From the NCBI GenBank assembly GCA_021790335.1, contig JAJYEE010000011.1, forward strand, positions 1 to 64,000: 64,000 bases of DNA, given 5' to 3'. The stretch's first letter is position 1. Each line of letters starts with the position of its first letter. A program made the translations under genes and the position numbers. The notes beneath the pieces were generated by a model, which had not been told where the DNA came from, searched no databases, and was given only the letters and a program-made list of their open reading frames with translations. Source of the DNA: Pseudomonadota bacterium. GTDB lineage: Bacteria > Pseudomonadota > Gammaproteobacteria > Acidiferrobacterales > UBA6901. This document shows, piece after piece, positions 53,766-63,282 of the stretch.

Positions 53766-54806
53766 ATGTGGAACCTCGGCAAACTCACGAGCACTGTTCA
53801 GCACAACTGCCACATCTCCGATGCACAGCACGCCGACGACTTCACACTGTGCATATATCTGCTGAGAATGCGTGAGTTCTATCGCTGGGAACACGAGATC
53901 CCGCTTTCTGGCCCGCTGCCCAACGATGAAGTGGGTGCCTGGCTCGAGGAGCGGGAACGCCTGTGGGATCAGCTGGCATCCAGTTCCTACGAAGCGCTCC
54001 CTCTCGGCGACACCCTGACGGATCCCTTCGATTCGGCCGCGATCAACCGAGAGCTTGCACCGCGCGGCTATATCTACAGTGCCGGCTACGGACGCTACAA
54101 CAAGCCTCATTTCTTTCTCGGCGCGCTCGCCCGTGCCGAGACGCGCTCGGGCTTCGCGGTCTATACCTCATCCTGCGAATATGCCCGCGACCTCGTGGCG
54201 CCGCCGGCGATGCTGCAGGGCCGCAACATCTTCGTGTGCCGGGAATCAGTGCGGCGCTTCCTGTGGGAGAAAATCGAGGAATGGCGCTGGAACCGAAAGA
54301 ACGAAGCCATGGGGCGAGCGCTCGCCGAATCCGGCTTCGACACCGAGCTACACCGCGGGCTCGAGCGCATGACGGACGAACAGACCGAATCGATGATCCT
54401 TCACGAGCTTGGCGAGGGCATGGCGGGAGCCCTGCTCGGCGAGGACTGGAACGCGATGCTGCTCACGCTCTCGCGTTCCAAGGCGGAGATCATGGCGCGC
54501 GCCGTGCGCGACCTGCTCGCTGACTGCCTCTCGACCTTGCCCGTCCTGCTGGACGACGGCAGCGTGGCCGCCCTGCACTTCTATTTCGCGACCTTCTCCG
54601 GCATGCGCAGGCATCTGTATCCCGAGGCGCTCGAAGCCTACCGTCTGTGGGCATCGGACCACGATCCGCAGCCACTGCGGCGTGCGATCGCCGACGGCGC
54701 GGATCGCTGGCTGACGGCTGCCCAGGCGATACTCGATCTCTATCGCCGCACCGGGTCGCTGGCCGGTGATGCCATCGAAAACCTTCTGGAAGCGGCTCCC
54801 TACTGA
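53766..54806 (+). CDS. Conserved hypothetical protein (Sfum_1244-like)
   Basis: A 346-residue cytosolic protein. The N-terminal pattern QHNCHISDAQHADDFTLCIY then LLRMREFYRWEH is one I associate with Sfum_1244-type proteins of sulfur-metabolising bacteria; no enzymatic role is known. Helix-rich throughout, no signal peptide. It begins a plus-strand run of small hypothetical and oxygenase genes. Confidence in being a gene is high, in family only moderate. Confidence 0.75.
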   Translation: MWNLGKLTSTVQHNCHISDAQHADDFTLCIYLLRMREFYRWEHEIPLSGPLPNDEVGAWLEERERLWDQLASSSYEALPLGDTLTDPFDSAAINRELAPRGYIYSAGYGRYNKPHFFLGALARAETRSGFAVYTSSCEYARDLVAPPAMLQGRNIFVCRESVRRFLWEKIEEWRWNRKNEAMGRALAESGFDTELHRGLERMTDEQTESMILHELGEGMAGALLGEDWNAMLLTLSRSKAEIMARAVRDLLADCLSTLPVLLDDGSVAALHFYFATFSGMRRHLYPEALEAYRLWASDHDPQPLRRAIADGADRWLTAAQAILDLYRRTGSLAGDAIENLLEAAPY

Positions 54807-54908
54807 AACACGGGCCCGGACTTCCCGCTGCCGGCCAGTCCTGATAATGTGACCGCCAGCCGGCGCCCGCAGGGCGCGTGTATGCGCCGGCGTCGACGCG
54901 AGGCAGGC

Positions 54909-55502
54909 ATGAAGCTCAAGATCATCATCGACGACAGTGTGCGGGAAATCGACGTGCCGCAGGACCTGCTGGCGAGCGCGGAAGACTTTTTCCGGAAGAT
55001 GGACAGAGACATGGACCGCGGCTGGCGCATGGGTCCCGAATTCATCGACAACCCCGACCAAACCAACCGCTGCCAGATCGCCGCCGACAAGCTGCTCGCG
55101 TCTATCAGCACCGGCAACTCCAGCCTGGCCATGCTGATGGCCGGATACATCCTCAAACGCCGGCCAGGCGTTACCGGCGTGCGCATCGACACCGGCGGAG
55201 AGCCGCTCGGCACCGAACTCATCTTCGGATCCGATGGCTCCGGCGAACCGCCGCATACCGGCGCAGCTTCGGGCGAAAAGACCGCCTCCACCGGCATGGC
55301 GCGCGCCGACGCCAGCGCCCTCGCCGAAAAGGAAGTAACCCAGGTATACCGTGTCGGACAGGCATACCGCTTCGCCGCGCGCGATCCCGGGACAGGCCGG
55401 TGGATCGAGTCGCCCCTCATGTCGAGCCTTGAAGAAGCACAGCAGCAGCGGATGGAAGCCTTCGATGAGCGATTCGAGAAACTGACGGGCTGCACACGCT
55501 GA
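54909..55502 (+). CDS. Conserved hypothetical protein, 197 residues
   Basis: Not recognised. Starts MKLKIIIDDSVREIDVPQDL and has charged helices (AEDFFRKMDRDMDRGWRMGP), a possible small-molecule/nucleotide region (RCQIAADKLLASIST) and a C-terminal AYRFAARDPGTGRWIESPLM. No signal peptide or membrane helix. ATG 54909 follows AGGCAGGC. The reading frame is clean, and the pair with the preceding Sfum_1244-like gene may be functional. Confidence 0.72.
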   Translation: MKLKIIIDDSVREIDVPQDLLASAEDFFRKMDRDMDRGWRMGPEFIDNPDQTNRCQIAADKLLASISTGNSSLAMLMAGYILKRRPGVTGVRIDTGGEPLGTELIFGSDGSGEPPHTGAASGEKTASTGMARADASALAEKEVTQVYRVGQAYRFAARDPGTGRWIESPLMSSLEEAQQQRMEAFDERFEKLTGCTR

Positions 55503-55562
55503 AGGCCGCGCAGCGGCAGCGATAATCCACCACGGGCGGACTGGTGCCCGCCTCCGACAGAA

Positions 55563-56135
55563 ATGATCGAAGTCAAACCGCACAGCTTCATCTACGAAAT
55601 CCGAGGCGCGCTCGCCGGCGACGTGTGCCGGGAGATGGTCCTGCGCTTCGAAGCCAGTCCGGAACAGCAGTACGCCGGACGCATCGGGCAGATTGCCGGT
55701 CTGGAACAGTCGATAAAGAAATCCACCGACCTGCGCATCAGCGGCCGCGCGGACTGGAAGGACATCGACGGCATACTGGTGCGCTCACTGATGCAGAACT
55801 TCCGGATCCTGGCGACCCGGTATCCATTTTTCGCCGCCAATTCCTTCAAGGATATGGGTTACAACCTGCAGCGCACCCTGCCCGGGGAGTACTACCACTG
55901 GCACGTCGACGGAGGACCAGGCGAGTTCAGCCAGCGCCAGCTGGTGGCAATCTGGTATCTCAATGATGTTCCCGGCCCCGGGGGCGAAACCGAGTTTCTA
56001 TCCCAGGACGTCAGAATTCGGCCCGAGGAAGGCAAGTTGCTTCTGTTTCCGCCCTTCTGGACCCACGGTCATCGCGGCGTCACCCTGCAGCAAGGCGTCA
56101 AGTACATCGCGACCACCTGGGTCTGCTTCGCCTGA
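55563..56135 (+). CDS. Fe(II)/2-oxoglutarate-dependent dioxygenase
   Basis: A 190-residue double-stranded beta-helix oxygenase. The metal triad is seen as H-x-D in YHWHVDGGPGEF and the distal histidine in FWTHGHRGVT, followed by the 2OG-binding lysine of GVKYIATTW. Substrate unknown; small proteins like this hydroxylate amino acids, peptides or metabolites. It precedes a TauE-like permease by 24 bp; start ATG 55563. Confidence 0.82.
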   Translation: MIEVKPHSFIYEIRGALAGDVCREMVLRFEASPEQQYAGRIGQIAGLEQSIKKSTDLRISGRADWKDIDGILVRSLMQNFRILATRYPFFAANSFKDMGYNLQRTLPGEYYHWHVDGGPGEFSQRQLVAIWYLNDVPGPGGETEFLSQDVRIRPEEGKLLLFPPFWTHGHRGVTLQQGVKYIATTWVCFA

Positions 56136-56159
56136 CCCATTGCCCTGCACCGTCATCTC

Positions 56160-56882
56160 GTGACCGCCGCCCCCGTCCCGTTCATCGTCACGCTGGTCTG
56201 CGCGCTCACCTATTCCTTCGAGATCGTCTTCGGGCTCGCCGGAACCATTCTGATGCTCGCCGTGCTCACCTTGTTCTACAGCGCCAAGACCCTGGTGGTC
56301 TACTCGGTCCTGCCGCAGATCCTGGTCGGCATCATCGGCCTCGCGCGCTCGCCACGCACCGTGCGCATCGGTTTCCTCGGCGGCATGCTTGCCTTCGCCA
56401 CCCTCGGGGGCGGCATCGGCTTCTTTCTCTTCTACCGCGTCCCGGTGCATGTCTTCCGCTATCTCCTCGCGACGATCATCACCCTGGCCGGCCTTCATCT
56501 GGTCACAGGCCCCCGTCGCCTGCGCCTGCACGCGGCCGGCGGGCGCGTACTGGACACCCTGGCAGGGATGTCGCAGGCGCTGTTCGGCATCAGCGGCCCG
56601 ATCGCCATAACCCGGCTGCTCGGTACCTTCAGCGACAAAACCACCGTGCGCAATTATGCGCTTGCGTTCTTCCTGGCGCTCAACATCCTGCGCGCAACCG
56701 GCTACCTGCTCGCCCACACGATCACCCCTCAGATCGGCCGGCTTATGCTTGATTCCGGGCCGTTCGTTGCGGTGACACTTTGGTTCAGCAACCACCTGCA
56801 CTTCCGGGTCAATGAGACGCTGTTTCGCCGCGTGGTGGCGTGGATCATTCTGGCCAGCGGATTGTCGATGTTCTTTCACTGA
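56160..56882 (+). CDS. TauE/SafE-like membrane permease
   Basis: A 240-residue membrane protein with seven to eight helices. FGLAGTILMLAVLTLFYSAK and QALFGISGPIAITRLLGTF are the two half-repeat glycine motifs of TauE/SafE transporters. Shorter than the paralogue at 20.1 kb. GTG start (56160). Substrate unknown. Confidence 0.78.
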   Translation: MTAAPVPFIVTLVCALTYSFEIVFGLAGTILMLAVLTLFYSAKTLVVYSVLPQILVGIIGLARSPRTVRIGFLGGMLAFATLGGGIGFFLFYRVPVHVFRYLLATIITLAGLHLVTGPRRLRLHAAGGRVLDTLAGMSQALFGISGPIAITRLLGTFSDKTTVRNYALAFFLALNILRATGYLLAHTITPQIGRLMLDSGPFVAVTLWFSNHLHFRVNETLFRRVVAWIILASGLSMFFH

Positions 56883-56894
56883 ACCGGCGGCAAC

Positions 56895-56922
56895 TTGGCT
56901 GTGCCGGATCCCAATGTATAAT
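56895..56922 (+). promoter_or_regulatory. Sigma70-type promoter of the Rieske gene
   Basis: TTGGCT (56895-56900) and a perfect TATAAT (56917-56922) are 16 bp apart, 28 bp before the ATG. A second TATAAT near 57327 may serve the TrpD-like gene. Confidence 0.6.
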
Positions 56923-56950
56923 CCGGTCGTTACAACATCTGCGAGTAACC

Positions 56951-57265
56951 ATGAAAACCAAGTTCATCAAGGCGGCTTCGGCACGCACCATCCGGCCCGG
57001 AACGATGCAGCGGATCGATCTGGACGGCAGCAGGATCCTTATCGCCAACGTCGACGGCAGCTACTACGCGGTGGATGATACCTGTTCGCACGAAGATGCC
57101 TCGCTCGCCACCGGATCGCTCAAAGGCGAGCTCGTGAAATGCCCCTTGCATGGCAGCCGCTTCAATGTGCGTACCGGCGAGGTGATGGAGGAACCGGCGC
57201 AGCAGAACCTGCGCACCTACGCGGTCCGCGTGGAGGGTGATGACATTCTGGTTGGTCTCGGCTGA
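56951..57265 (+). CDS. Rieske [2Fe-2S] ferredoxin
   Basis: A 104-residue ferredoxin of the non-haem oxygenase type. The cluster ligands are CSH and CPLH in DTCSHEDASLATGS and LVKCPLHGSRFNVRTGEV (C-x-H-x16-C-x2-H). Cytosolic, no signal peptide. Its redox partner (an oxygenase or other reductase) is not identified; the neighbouring 2OG oxygenases do not need a ferredoxin. Confidence 0.92.
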   Translation: MKTKFIKAASARTIRPGTMQRIDLDGSRILIANVDGSYYAVDDTCSHEDASLATGSLKGELVKCPLHGSRFNVRTGEVMEEPAQQNLRTYAVRVEGDDILVGLG

Positions 57266-57373
57266 ACGGCAGCTGCCGCCAGCACAAGTCGGTGCCGGCC
57301 CTGTATGGCACTAGCGCCACAATTGTATAATCGGACCATCCGCTAGACCGGGACCACTCCAGGAGTTTTTCTC

Positions 57374-58489
57374 ATGACCAAACCTGCCAACGCCGTACCT
57401 AGCCACGAAACGTCCCTCAGCTCCGTGATCCAGCGCATCGCCACCGGTCCGGAGCTCAGCAAGGACATTTCGCAGGAAGAGGCGCACAGCGCCATGCGCC
57501 AGATTCTCGAGAAGCGTGCGGATCCGGTTCAGGCCGGGGTGTTCCTCATCGCGCTGCGCATGAAGCGCGAGACCGACGATGAGAACCTGGGCATCCTCGA
57601 TGCGCTGCGCGAGAAGACCCTGACGGTCACCGCGGCGGTTGATGAAGTCGTGGACATTGGCGATCCCTACGACGGCTACGCACGCTCGCTGCCGGCATCG
57701 CCCTTTCTGCCAGCGCTCCTTGCTGCCTGCGGCGTACCTGCGGTCTCGCACGGCGTGGAGAGCATCGGCCCCAAGTACGGCGTGACCCATCATCAGGTTC
57801 TGCGTGCTGCCGGCGTCCCGGTTGACCTCACGCCCGAGCAGGCGGCAGCGCGCGTGGCGGATCCGGCGATCGGCTGGTCGTATGTGGATCAGAGCGCGTT
57901 CTGTCCATCGTTGTACGATCTCACCGGCTTGCGCCGCCTGATCGTCAAGCGTCCGGTACTCACGACCATCGAAACGCTTCTCGGACCCATCCGCGGCCGG
58001 CGGAGCACGCATCTGATGACCGGCTACGTGCACAAGCCCTACGCGCGCGTCTATGCCATGCTCGCACGCCATTCCGGCTTCGATACGGCGCTGCTCGTGC
58101 GCGGCGTCGAGGGCGGCGTCATCCCCTCTCTGCGCCAGGCCGGAAAGCTCTATTTTTATCATGACCGCGGCGAAGAGCAGTCCCTGGACCTTGATCCGCT
58201 CGCACTCGGCATCGACCAGGCGCAGCGCGCCGCACCTCTGCCGCCCGAACTCGCTTTGCCGGAAGGTGCCGAGAATGCGCGGCTCGACACCGCCGCAGTA
58301 GCCGCGGCCGCAGCGCACGCCGGTGCTGCAGCGCTCGGTGGTGCGGCTGGGCCGGTGCGCGACAGCCTGATCTATGCGGCGTCGATCTGCCTGTGGCACC
58401 TGGGGCGCCACGATTCCCTTGCCGCCGCCGCACAGCAAGTGCGGCATGTGCTCGACTCGGGCACCGCACGCGCACGTCTGCAGCCCTGA
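57374..58489 (+). CDS. Anthranilate phosphoribosyltransferase-like protein (TrpD2-type)
   Basis: A 371-residue member of the glycosyltransferase family 3/TrpD superfamily (MRQILEKRADPVQAGVFLIALRMK, PAVSHGVESIGPKYGVTHHQVL). The PRPP-binding GTGGD loop of true TrpD is replaced by IGDPYDGYARSLP, so it is unlikely to be the tryptophan enzyme; similar proteins (YbiB-like) bind nucleic acids. AGGAG lies 8 nt before the ATG. First of a run with the PKHD hydroxylase. Confidence 0.72.
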   Translation: MTKPANAVPSHETSLSSVIQRIATGPELSKDISQEEAHSAMRQILEKRADPVQAGVFLIALRMKRETDDENLGILDALREKTLTVTAAVDEVVDIGDPYDGYARSLPASPFLPALLAACGVPAVSHGVESIGPKYGVTHHQVLRAAGVPVDLTPEQAAARVADPAIGWSYVDQSAFCPSLYDLTGLRRLIVKRPVLTTIETLLGPIRGRRSTHLMTGYVHKPYARVYAMLARHSGFDTALLVRGVEGGVIPSLRQAGKLYFYHDRGEEQSLDLDPLALGIDQAQRAAPLPPELALPEGAENARLDTAAVAAAAAHAGAAALGGAAGPVRDSLIYAASICLWHLGRHDSLAAAAQQVRHVLDSGTARARLQP

Positions 58490-58499
58490 GGCCACGCCC

Positions 58500-59174
58500 A
58501 TGATGCTTCGCATCCCATCGGTCCTCGCCCCGGATGAACTCGCTGCTGCCACCGGCATCCTCGCCGCGGCGCGCTTCGTCGATGGCCGCCTGTCGGCCGG
58601 TTCGGCCGCGCGCCGGGTGAAGAACAACGAGGAAGCCGACAGAGCTTCGCGCGAACTGACCCAGCTCGACAATCTGGTGATGGGAAAACTCGTACAGCAT
58701 CCCATATACCGCAACGGCGCACTGCCCCTGAGGGTCGCCGCGCCCTACTATGCCCGCTACCTGCCGGGACGGGCCTACGGCGATCACGTGGACGACCCGG
58801 TGATGGGCGCGGACGGAACGCTGTACCGTTCGGACATCGCCATCACGATTTTTCTCAATGACCCGGCGCGCTATGATGGCGGCGAACTCGAAATTCGCAC
58901 ATCCTTCGGAAGCAACAGCGTCAAGCTGCCGGCGGGCGATGCCGTGCTGTACCCCGCGTCCAGTCTGCACCGCGTCGCACCGGTGACGTGCGGTGAGCGC
59001 CTGGTGGCCGTGACCTGGGCGCAAAGCCTGGTGCGCGACCCGGCGAGGCGCGAGCTGTTGTATGAACTCAATCAGGCGCGCGAAGCCCTGCTGGAGAAAT
59101 CCCCGGACGCGCCCGAGACGGCACGCGTCAATACGGCCTACGTCAACCTGGTGCGCATGTGGAGTGAATTCTGA
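58500..59174 (+). CDS. PKHD-type Fe(II)/2OG hydroxylase (PiuC/YbiX-like)
   Basis: A 224-residue hydroxylase of the PiuC/YbiX family. H-x-D ([11 protein letters not shown]), a distal histidine and the 2OG-binding arginine ([17 protein letters not shown]) are present, and the C-terminal [19 protein letters not shown] helix is family-typical. Often iron-regulated. ATG 58500 matches the usual length. It lies 10 bp after the TrpD-like gene. Confidence 0.88.
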   Translation: MMLRIPSVLAPDELAAATGILAAARFVDGRLSAGSAARRVKNNEEADRASRELTQLDNLVMGKLVQHPIYRNGALPLRVAAPYYARYLPGRAYGDHVDDPVMGADGTLYRSDIAITIFLNDPARYDGGELEIRTSFGSNSVKLPAGDAVLYPASSLHRVAPVTCGERLVAVTWAQSLVRDPARRELLYELNQAREALLEKSPDAPETARVNTAYVNLVRMWSEF

Positions 59175-59209
59175 CAGTGCACGACACGTCTCGCGCAAGG
59201 GAGGATGCC

Positions 59210-59608
59210 ATGGATACAAAAGTGGTCAGAAGCGATGCCGAATGGCAGGAGCAGCTCACACCCGAGCAGTACCGCGTGACCCGCGAAAAAGGCACGGAAC
59301 GCGCCTTCACCGGACAGTACCACGCCTGCAAGGACGACGGCATCTACCGCTGCGTCTGCTGTGGCGCAGCGTTGTTCGATTCGCAGGCCAAGTTCGACTC
59401 CGGCACCGGCTGGCCGAGCTTCTGGCAGCCGTTCGCCCAGGGGAATGTCGCAACCGAAGAGGACCGGAGCCTGTTCATGAAACGCGTCGAGGTCCACTGC
59501 AGCCACTGCCAGGCGCATCTCGGTCACCTGTTCGAAGACGGTCCCGCACCGACCGGCCTGCGCTACTGCATCAACTCCGCCTCGCTGCGTCTCGACCGGA
59601 AACGCTAG
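59210..59608 (+). CDS. msrB: Methionine-R-sulfoxide reductase MsrB
   Basis: A 132-residue reductase repairing R-methionine sulfoxide in proteins. Zinc-site cysteine pairs ([24 protein letters not shown]), [12 protein letters not shown] and active-site RYCINSASL with the catalytic cysteine. No signal peptide, so cytosolic. ATG 59210 has AAGGGAGG upstream; the ORF-track start at 59177 is an alternative. Confidence 0.96.
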   Translation: MDTKVVRSDAEWQEQLTPEQYRVTREKGTERAFTGQYHACKDDGIYRCVCCGAALFDSQAKFDSGTGWPSFWQPFAQGNVATEEDRSLFMKRVEVHCSHCQAHLGHLFEDGPAPTGLRYCINSASLRLDRKR

Positions 59609-59627
59609 CCGCCGGGCTGACGCGGAC

Positions 59628-60044
59628 ATGCACAACCCGTTCCATTACGCCTTCCCGGTACACGATCTTGGTGCCGCGCGCGCCTTCTATGGGGGCGTGC
59701 TCGGGTGCCCCGAGGGACGCAGCGACCGGACCTGGGTGGACTTCAATCTCTACGGGCACCAGATCGTCGCCCATCTCGATCCCTGCGCCGACGCCGTGCA
59801 GGTACACAACGCAGTCGACGGCCATGACGTCCCGGTGCCGCATTTCGGGATCGTGCTCTCCATGGCGCAGTGGCAGGAACTCGCCGGACGTCTGCGCGCA
59901 GCCGACGTGAAATTCCTCATCGAGCCCGGGGTCCGTTTCCGCGGACTGGTCGGAGAGCAGGCAACTCTGTTCCTGCTGGATCCGAGCGGCAACGCCCTGG
60001 AATTCAAGGCCTTCGCCGATCCCGATCAGCTGTTCGCGAAGTAG
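59628..60044 (+). CDS. VOC/glyoxalase-family protein
   Basis: A 138-residue protein: [52 protein letters not shown] and [14 protein letters not shown] give the two beta-alpha-beta-beta-beta units and metal ligands of the VOC fold. Probably a dioxygenase or lyase of unknown substrate. It lies 19 bp after msrB. Confidence 0.85.
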   Translation: MHNPFHYAFPVHDLGAARAFYGGVLGCPEGRSDRTWVDFNLYGHQIVAHLDPCADAVQVHNAVDGHDVPVPHFGIVLSMAQWQELAGRLRAADVKFLIEPGVRFRGLVGEQATLFLLDPSGNALEFKAFADPDQLFAK

Positions 60045-60342
60045 CACTTCCTCCCTTCCCGGCGGTTGCGAGCAACTGCATGCATGCCTGTATACTTATA
60101 TATCGTCTTACGATATTGTTTAGCGCGTGTTCAGATGCTGAAAGCGGAAATTCCGTGCCATGAACCCATCCGGAGTGCGCGCCGTCCAGTTCGCCCGGAC
60201 CCTGATCCGATGACCATTCCAGCGCTGCCCGCACATTCGCGCCGCCTGTGCGCGTGTCCGCCCTGCGGACAAGGCGGCGAGGGACGACATCCGTACCCCG
60301 TCCAGGCGCGGGCTTGTCTCCGACATATGGACCATCCCTGAC
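60045..60342. other. Leader region of the ClC gene
   Basis: About 300 bases with no gene. It holds the inverted repeat at 60100-60116 in an AT-rich patch. No sigma70 promoter was clear. Confidence 0.4.
60100..60116. promoter_or_regulatory. Inverted repeat in the ClC leader
   Basis: ATATCGT-CTT-ACGATAT has perfect 7-bp arms about 230 bp before the ClC start. Its half TTACGATAT also occurs at 8981-8989 near the sulfur operon promoter. Likely operator; regulator unknown. Confidence 0.4.
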
Positions 60343-62133
60343 ATGGCAACGAATGCCGAAAGAATCACTTCGAGAAAGGACGAACTGTCCGACTTCACCC
60401 GCGATGTCCGCGTACTGCTGCTCGCGGCGATGGCGATGGTGATCGGGGCGGTGGGCGCGGGAACCGCCTACGTCCTGATCAAGCTCATCGGCGTGATCAC
60501 CAATATCGCTTTTTATGCGCGCTTTTCGTCCGCCTTCGTTTCCCCGACCGCAAGCGTCTTCGGCCTCTGGATCGTGCTGGTTCCGGTGGCGGGTGGGCTG
60601 ATCGTCGGACTTATGGCACGCTATGGTTCGGAAAAGATTCGCGGACACGGCATCCCCGAGGCACTGGAGGCGATATTGACCGGCGGCAGCCGCATGGAAG
60701 CCAAGGTGGCGTTGCTCAAGCCCCTGGCCTCCGCGATATCCATCGGCACGGGCGGCCCATTCGGCGCGGAAGGACCGATCATCATGACCGGGGGAGCGTT
60801 CGGTTCGCTGTTCGCGCAGCTATTCCGGCTTTCTGCGGCAGAGCGCAAAACCCTGCTCGTCGCTGGCGCCGCTGCCGGCATGGCGGCAATCTTCGCCACA
60901 CCCGTCGCGGCCGTGCTCATCGCGGTCGAACTGCTGCTGTTCGAGTGGAAGCCGCGCAGCTTCATTCCAGTGGCGATAGCCGCCGTAGTTGCGGCATCGC
61001 TGCGTCCCTTCCTGCTCGGCAGCGGCCCCATGTTTCCGGTAGCGTCCCATCCGGCTCTCGGACTGCACGGCATGCTGGCCGCTTTCGCCGTCGGCATCGG
61101 CGCGGGCCTCGCCTCAAGCCTCCTGACCCTCCTCGTATACGCGGTGGAAGACCTGTTTGCCCACATTCCGCTCCACTGGATGTGGTGGCCCGCGATCGGC
61201 GGTCTGTTCGTCGGCATCGGCGGCGCGTTCGATCCGCAGGTCCTCGGGGTCGGCTACGACACGATTCGCGCGCTGCTCGGCGGAACTCTCGTCGGCCGGG
61301 CCCTGCTGGAACTGCTGGTCGGAAAAACCCTCGTCTGGGGCATCGCGCTCGGCTCCGGCACATCCGGAGGCGTTCTGGCGCCGCTGCTCATCATCGGCGG
61401 CGCGCTGGGTGCCCTTGAGGCGCACTGGATCCCGATCGGCGATCCGGGCCTGTGGGCAATGATCAGCATGGCCGCCATCATGGGCGGAACCATGCGCGCC
61501 CCCTTCACGGCCATCGTGTTCGTGGTGGAGTTGACCCACGATCTGAACGTCATGCCAGCACTGCTGGTCGGCTGCATCGCATCCCATGCGGTCACCGTGC
61601 TGCTCATGCGCCGCTCCATCCTGACCGAGAAGATCGCGCGGCGCGGTCACCACATAGCGCGCGAATACAGCGTCGACGCCCTGGAAAGGCTGCGCGTTCG
61701 CGATGTCATGGACGCAAATCCCGCGACCGTTCCAGCGAGCATGCTGGTAGCCGACCTGGCCGGCGGAATCGCGCGCGGCGACCCGGCGCTCACCCATCAT
61801 CATGCCCTGCCAATCACGGACGAGGATGGGAGTCTGGCGGGCATCATCACGCGCAGCGACATCCTGCGCTCTTTGGACGCCGCCGCCGGGCGCACAGTGC
61901 TGGAGGCCGGCAGTCGCGAACTCATCGTTGCCTATGCGGACGAGACGCTGGGCAGCGCCACCGCCCGCATGCTGCGGCGCAATGTCGGACGGCTACCCGT
62001 CGTAAACCGCGATGCTCCGCAGCAACTCGTGGGCTATCTGGGGCGCCCGAACATACTGGCGGCACGGCTGCGGGAACTCGACGAGGAACAGCTGCGGGAG
62101 GCGAGCTGGCCTTCCCGTCCCGGCCGGCAATGA
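60343..62133 (+). CDS. ClC chloride channel/transporter with C-terminal CBS domains
   Basis: A 596-residue ClC protein: membrane part (about 20-430) with GHGIPEALEA, GTGGPFGAEGPI (gating glutamate) and GTSGGVLAPLLIIGG, then a tandem CBS region (about 445-585, RDVMDANPATVPASMLVADL, ITRSDILRSLD). CBS domains sense nucleotides or ionic state. Moves Cl- or Cl-/H+; acid tolerance is a plausible role. ATG 60343. Confidence 0.93.
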   Translation: MATNAERITSRKDELSDFTRDVRVLLLAAMAMVIGAVGAGTAYVLIKLIGVITNIAFYARFSSAFVSPTASVFGLWIVLVPVAGGLIVGLMARYGSEKIRGHGIPEALEAILTGGSRMEAKVALLKPLASAISIGTGGPFGAEGPIIMTGGAFGSLFAQLFRLSAAERKTLLVAGAAAGMAAIFATPVAAVLIAVELLLFEWKPRSFIPVAIAAVVAASLRPFLLGSGPMFPVASHPALGLHGMLAAFAVGIGAGLASSLLTLLVYAVEDLFAHIPLHWMWWPAIGGLFVGIGGAFDPQVLGVGYDTIRALLGGTLVGRALLELLVGKTLVWGIALGSGTSGGVLAPLLIIGGALGALEAHWIPIGDPGLWAMISMAAIMGGTMRAPFTAIVFVVELTHDLNVMPALLVGCIASHAVTVLLMRRSILTEKIARRGHHIAREYSVDALERLRVRDVMDANPATVPASMLVADLAGGIARGDPALTHHHALPITDEDGSLAGIITRSDILRSLDAAAGRTVLEAGSRELIVAYADETLGSATARMLRRNVGRLPVVNRDAPQQLVGYLGRPNILAARLRELDEEQLREASWPSRPGRQ

Positions 62134-62784
62134 AGAAAGCTGGCGGCACGCACCCCCGGAGCGACGTGGAAACATCGAGCAATCTCGCCTAACAACATGT
62201 TACAGCTGACGCCGGACCCTCCATTCACTTTTGCTGATGCAAAATGGCCCATCAATCGGGGACGCCCAGCCATGCGCCTTGAAAGTCCCCCTTCGGCTTA
62301 TCGCACTCCGACGCATCCGCTGGCGCGCTTGCCCGCCAGCTCAGACTGGCCCGGCCTTGTCTAACCCGAGCGCTTTGTCGCACACACCGGGTGTGGTGCG
62401 GAAGGCCACATTGACGCGAATCCAAGTGTTGATGGCCATCGCACGTCCACGTGTCCACTAAAACGGAGGAAGTCCAGCAAATGAAACCGGAATGCATGTA
62501 CCAAACCGCCTCGGTTGCCCGGCGTGTCTCCAACCCCGTTTTCAAAGTGGTGCGGGTCGATACGGGGAGACGTGACCGGATCGCTTCGCCACGCGCCTTT
62601 CCCGATACTCGTTCACTGGGTATCGGGGCGGTGTGGAGCGCCTCTGGACGCCAACACTGCAGCGGGTGCAGGAAGCGGTGGGCGGCGGGCAGTCGGACCA
62701 GGATAAAACGCGGCACTTCAGACTTCAGGTGCGCTTGCTTGCAGAAAAACCAGGCATGCAGTTTGCCCCGTTAGTCCGGAGATG
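62134..62784. other. Gene-free stretch
   Basis: About 650 bases. GCCTAACAACATGTTACAGC (62187-62206) looks like the left half of an attC site without a partner. ORFs at 62252-62716 (minus) and 62451-62774 (plus) show no family. Nothing else supported. Confidence 0.35.
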
Positions 62785-63258
62785 TCATGGGGTTAGCGTT
62801 TTCGTCATTGGGATGCAGGGAATTTCAATGCCCCGCGACGATTTGTAGATGGAAGTTTGCTCTCCGGCATAGCCCATGGCTCGATAGAAAGAGGCCGCGT
62901 TTAATGAAGCATCAAGCGTGACTACTTGCAGGCCATGCCGCGTTGCAAGAGACTCGAGGTGCAACACCATTCTCTTTCCCACACCCATCCTCATGTGGGA
63001 AGGGCGAACAAATATCGCATCGATTCTGCCCGTTTCAAGATCAATCATTCCCGTCCCGACGATCAGGCTGTCTGCGAGTGCCACAAAGAACTTGTCCTCC
63101 GCGTTTTGCGGGAAGTCATCTGGAGGCGTGGAATTGCCGGTCCATTGATCGATCAGTTCCCGCGGGTAGGCGGACAGGCACTGGGCCAGAATGGCCTGAT
63201 TGCGAACGTCCCAGATGGCCTGGGCATCTGATCGCCGGGCGCGCCGGATTTCGAACAT
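62785..63258 (-). CDS. GNAT-family N-acetyltransferase
   Basis: A 157-residue acetyltransferase. MFEIRRARRSDAQAIWDVRN at the start and the acetyl-CoA loop IFVRPSHMRMGVGKRMVLHL (R-x-G-x-G form MRMGVGKR) are clear, followed by LDASLNAASFYRAMGY. Substrate unknown. Start 63258 or 63270. It lies next to the IS66 remnant and is convergent with nothing recognised. Confidence 0.88.
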   Translation of the reverse strand: MFEIRRARRSDAQAIWDVRNQAILAQCLSAYPRELIDQWTGNSTPPDDFPQNAEDKFFVALADSLIVGTGMIDLETGRIDAIFVRPSHMRMGVGKRMVLHLESLATRHGLQVVTLDASLNAASFYRAMGYAGEQTSIYKSSRGIEIPCIPMTKTLTP

Positions 63259-63282
63259 GGGTAAGCGCATCCCTATCACGCC

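Noticed and set aside
62187-62206. Complete attC site after the ClC gene
   Set aside because: The left core GCCTAAC is present, but no GTTRRRY partner or internal hairpin follows within 120 bp.
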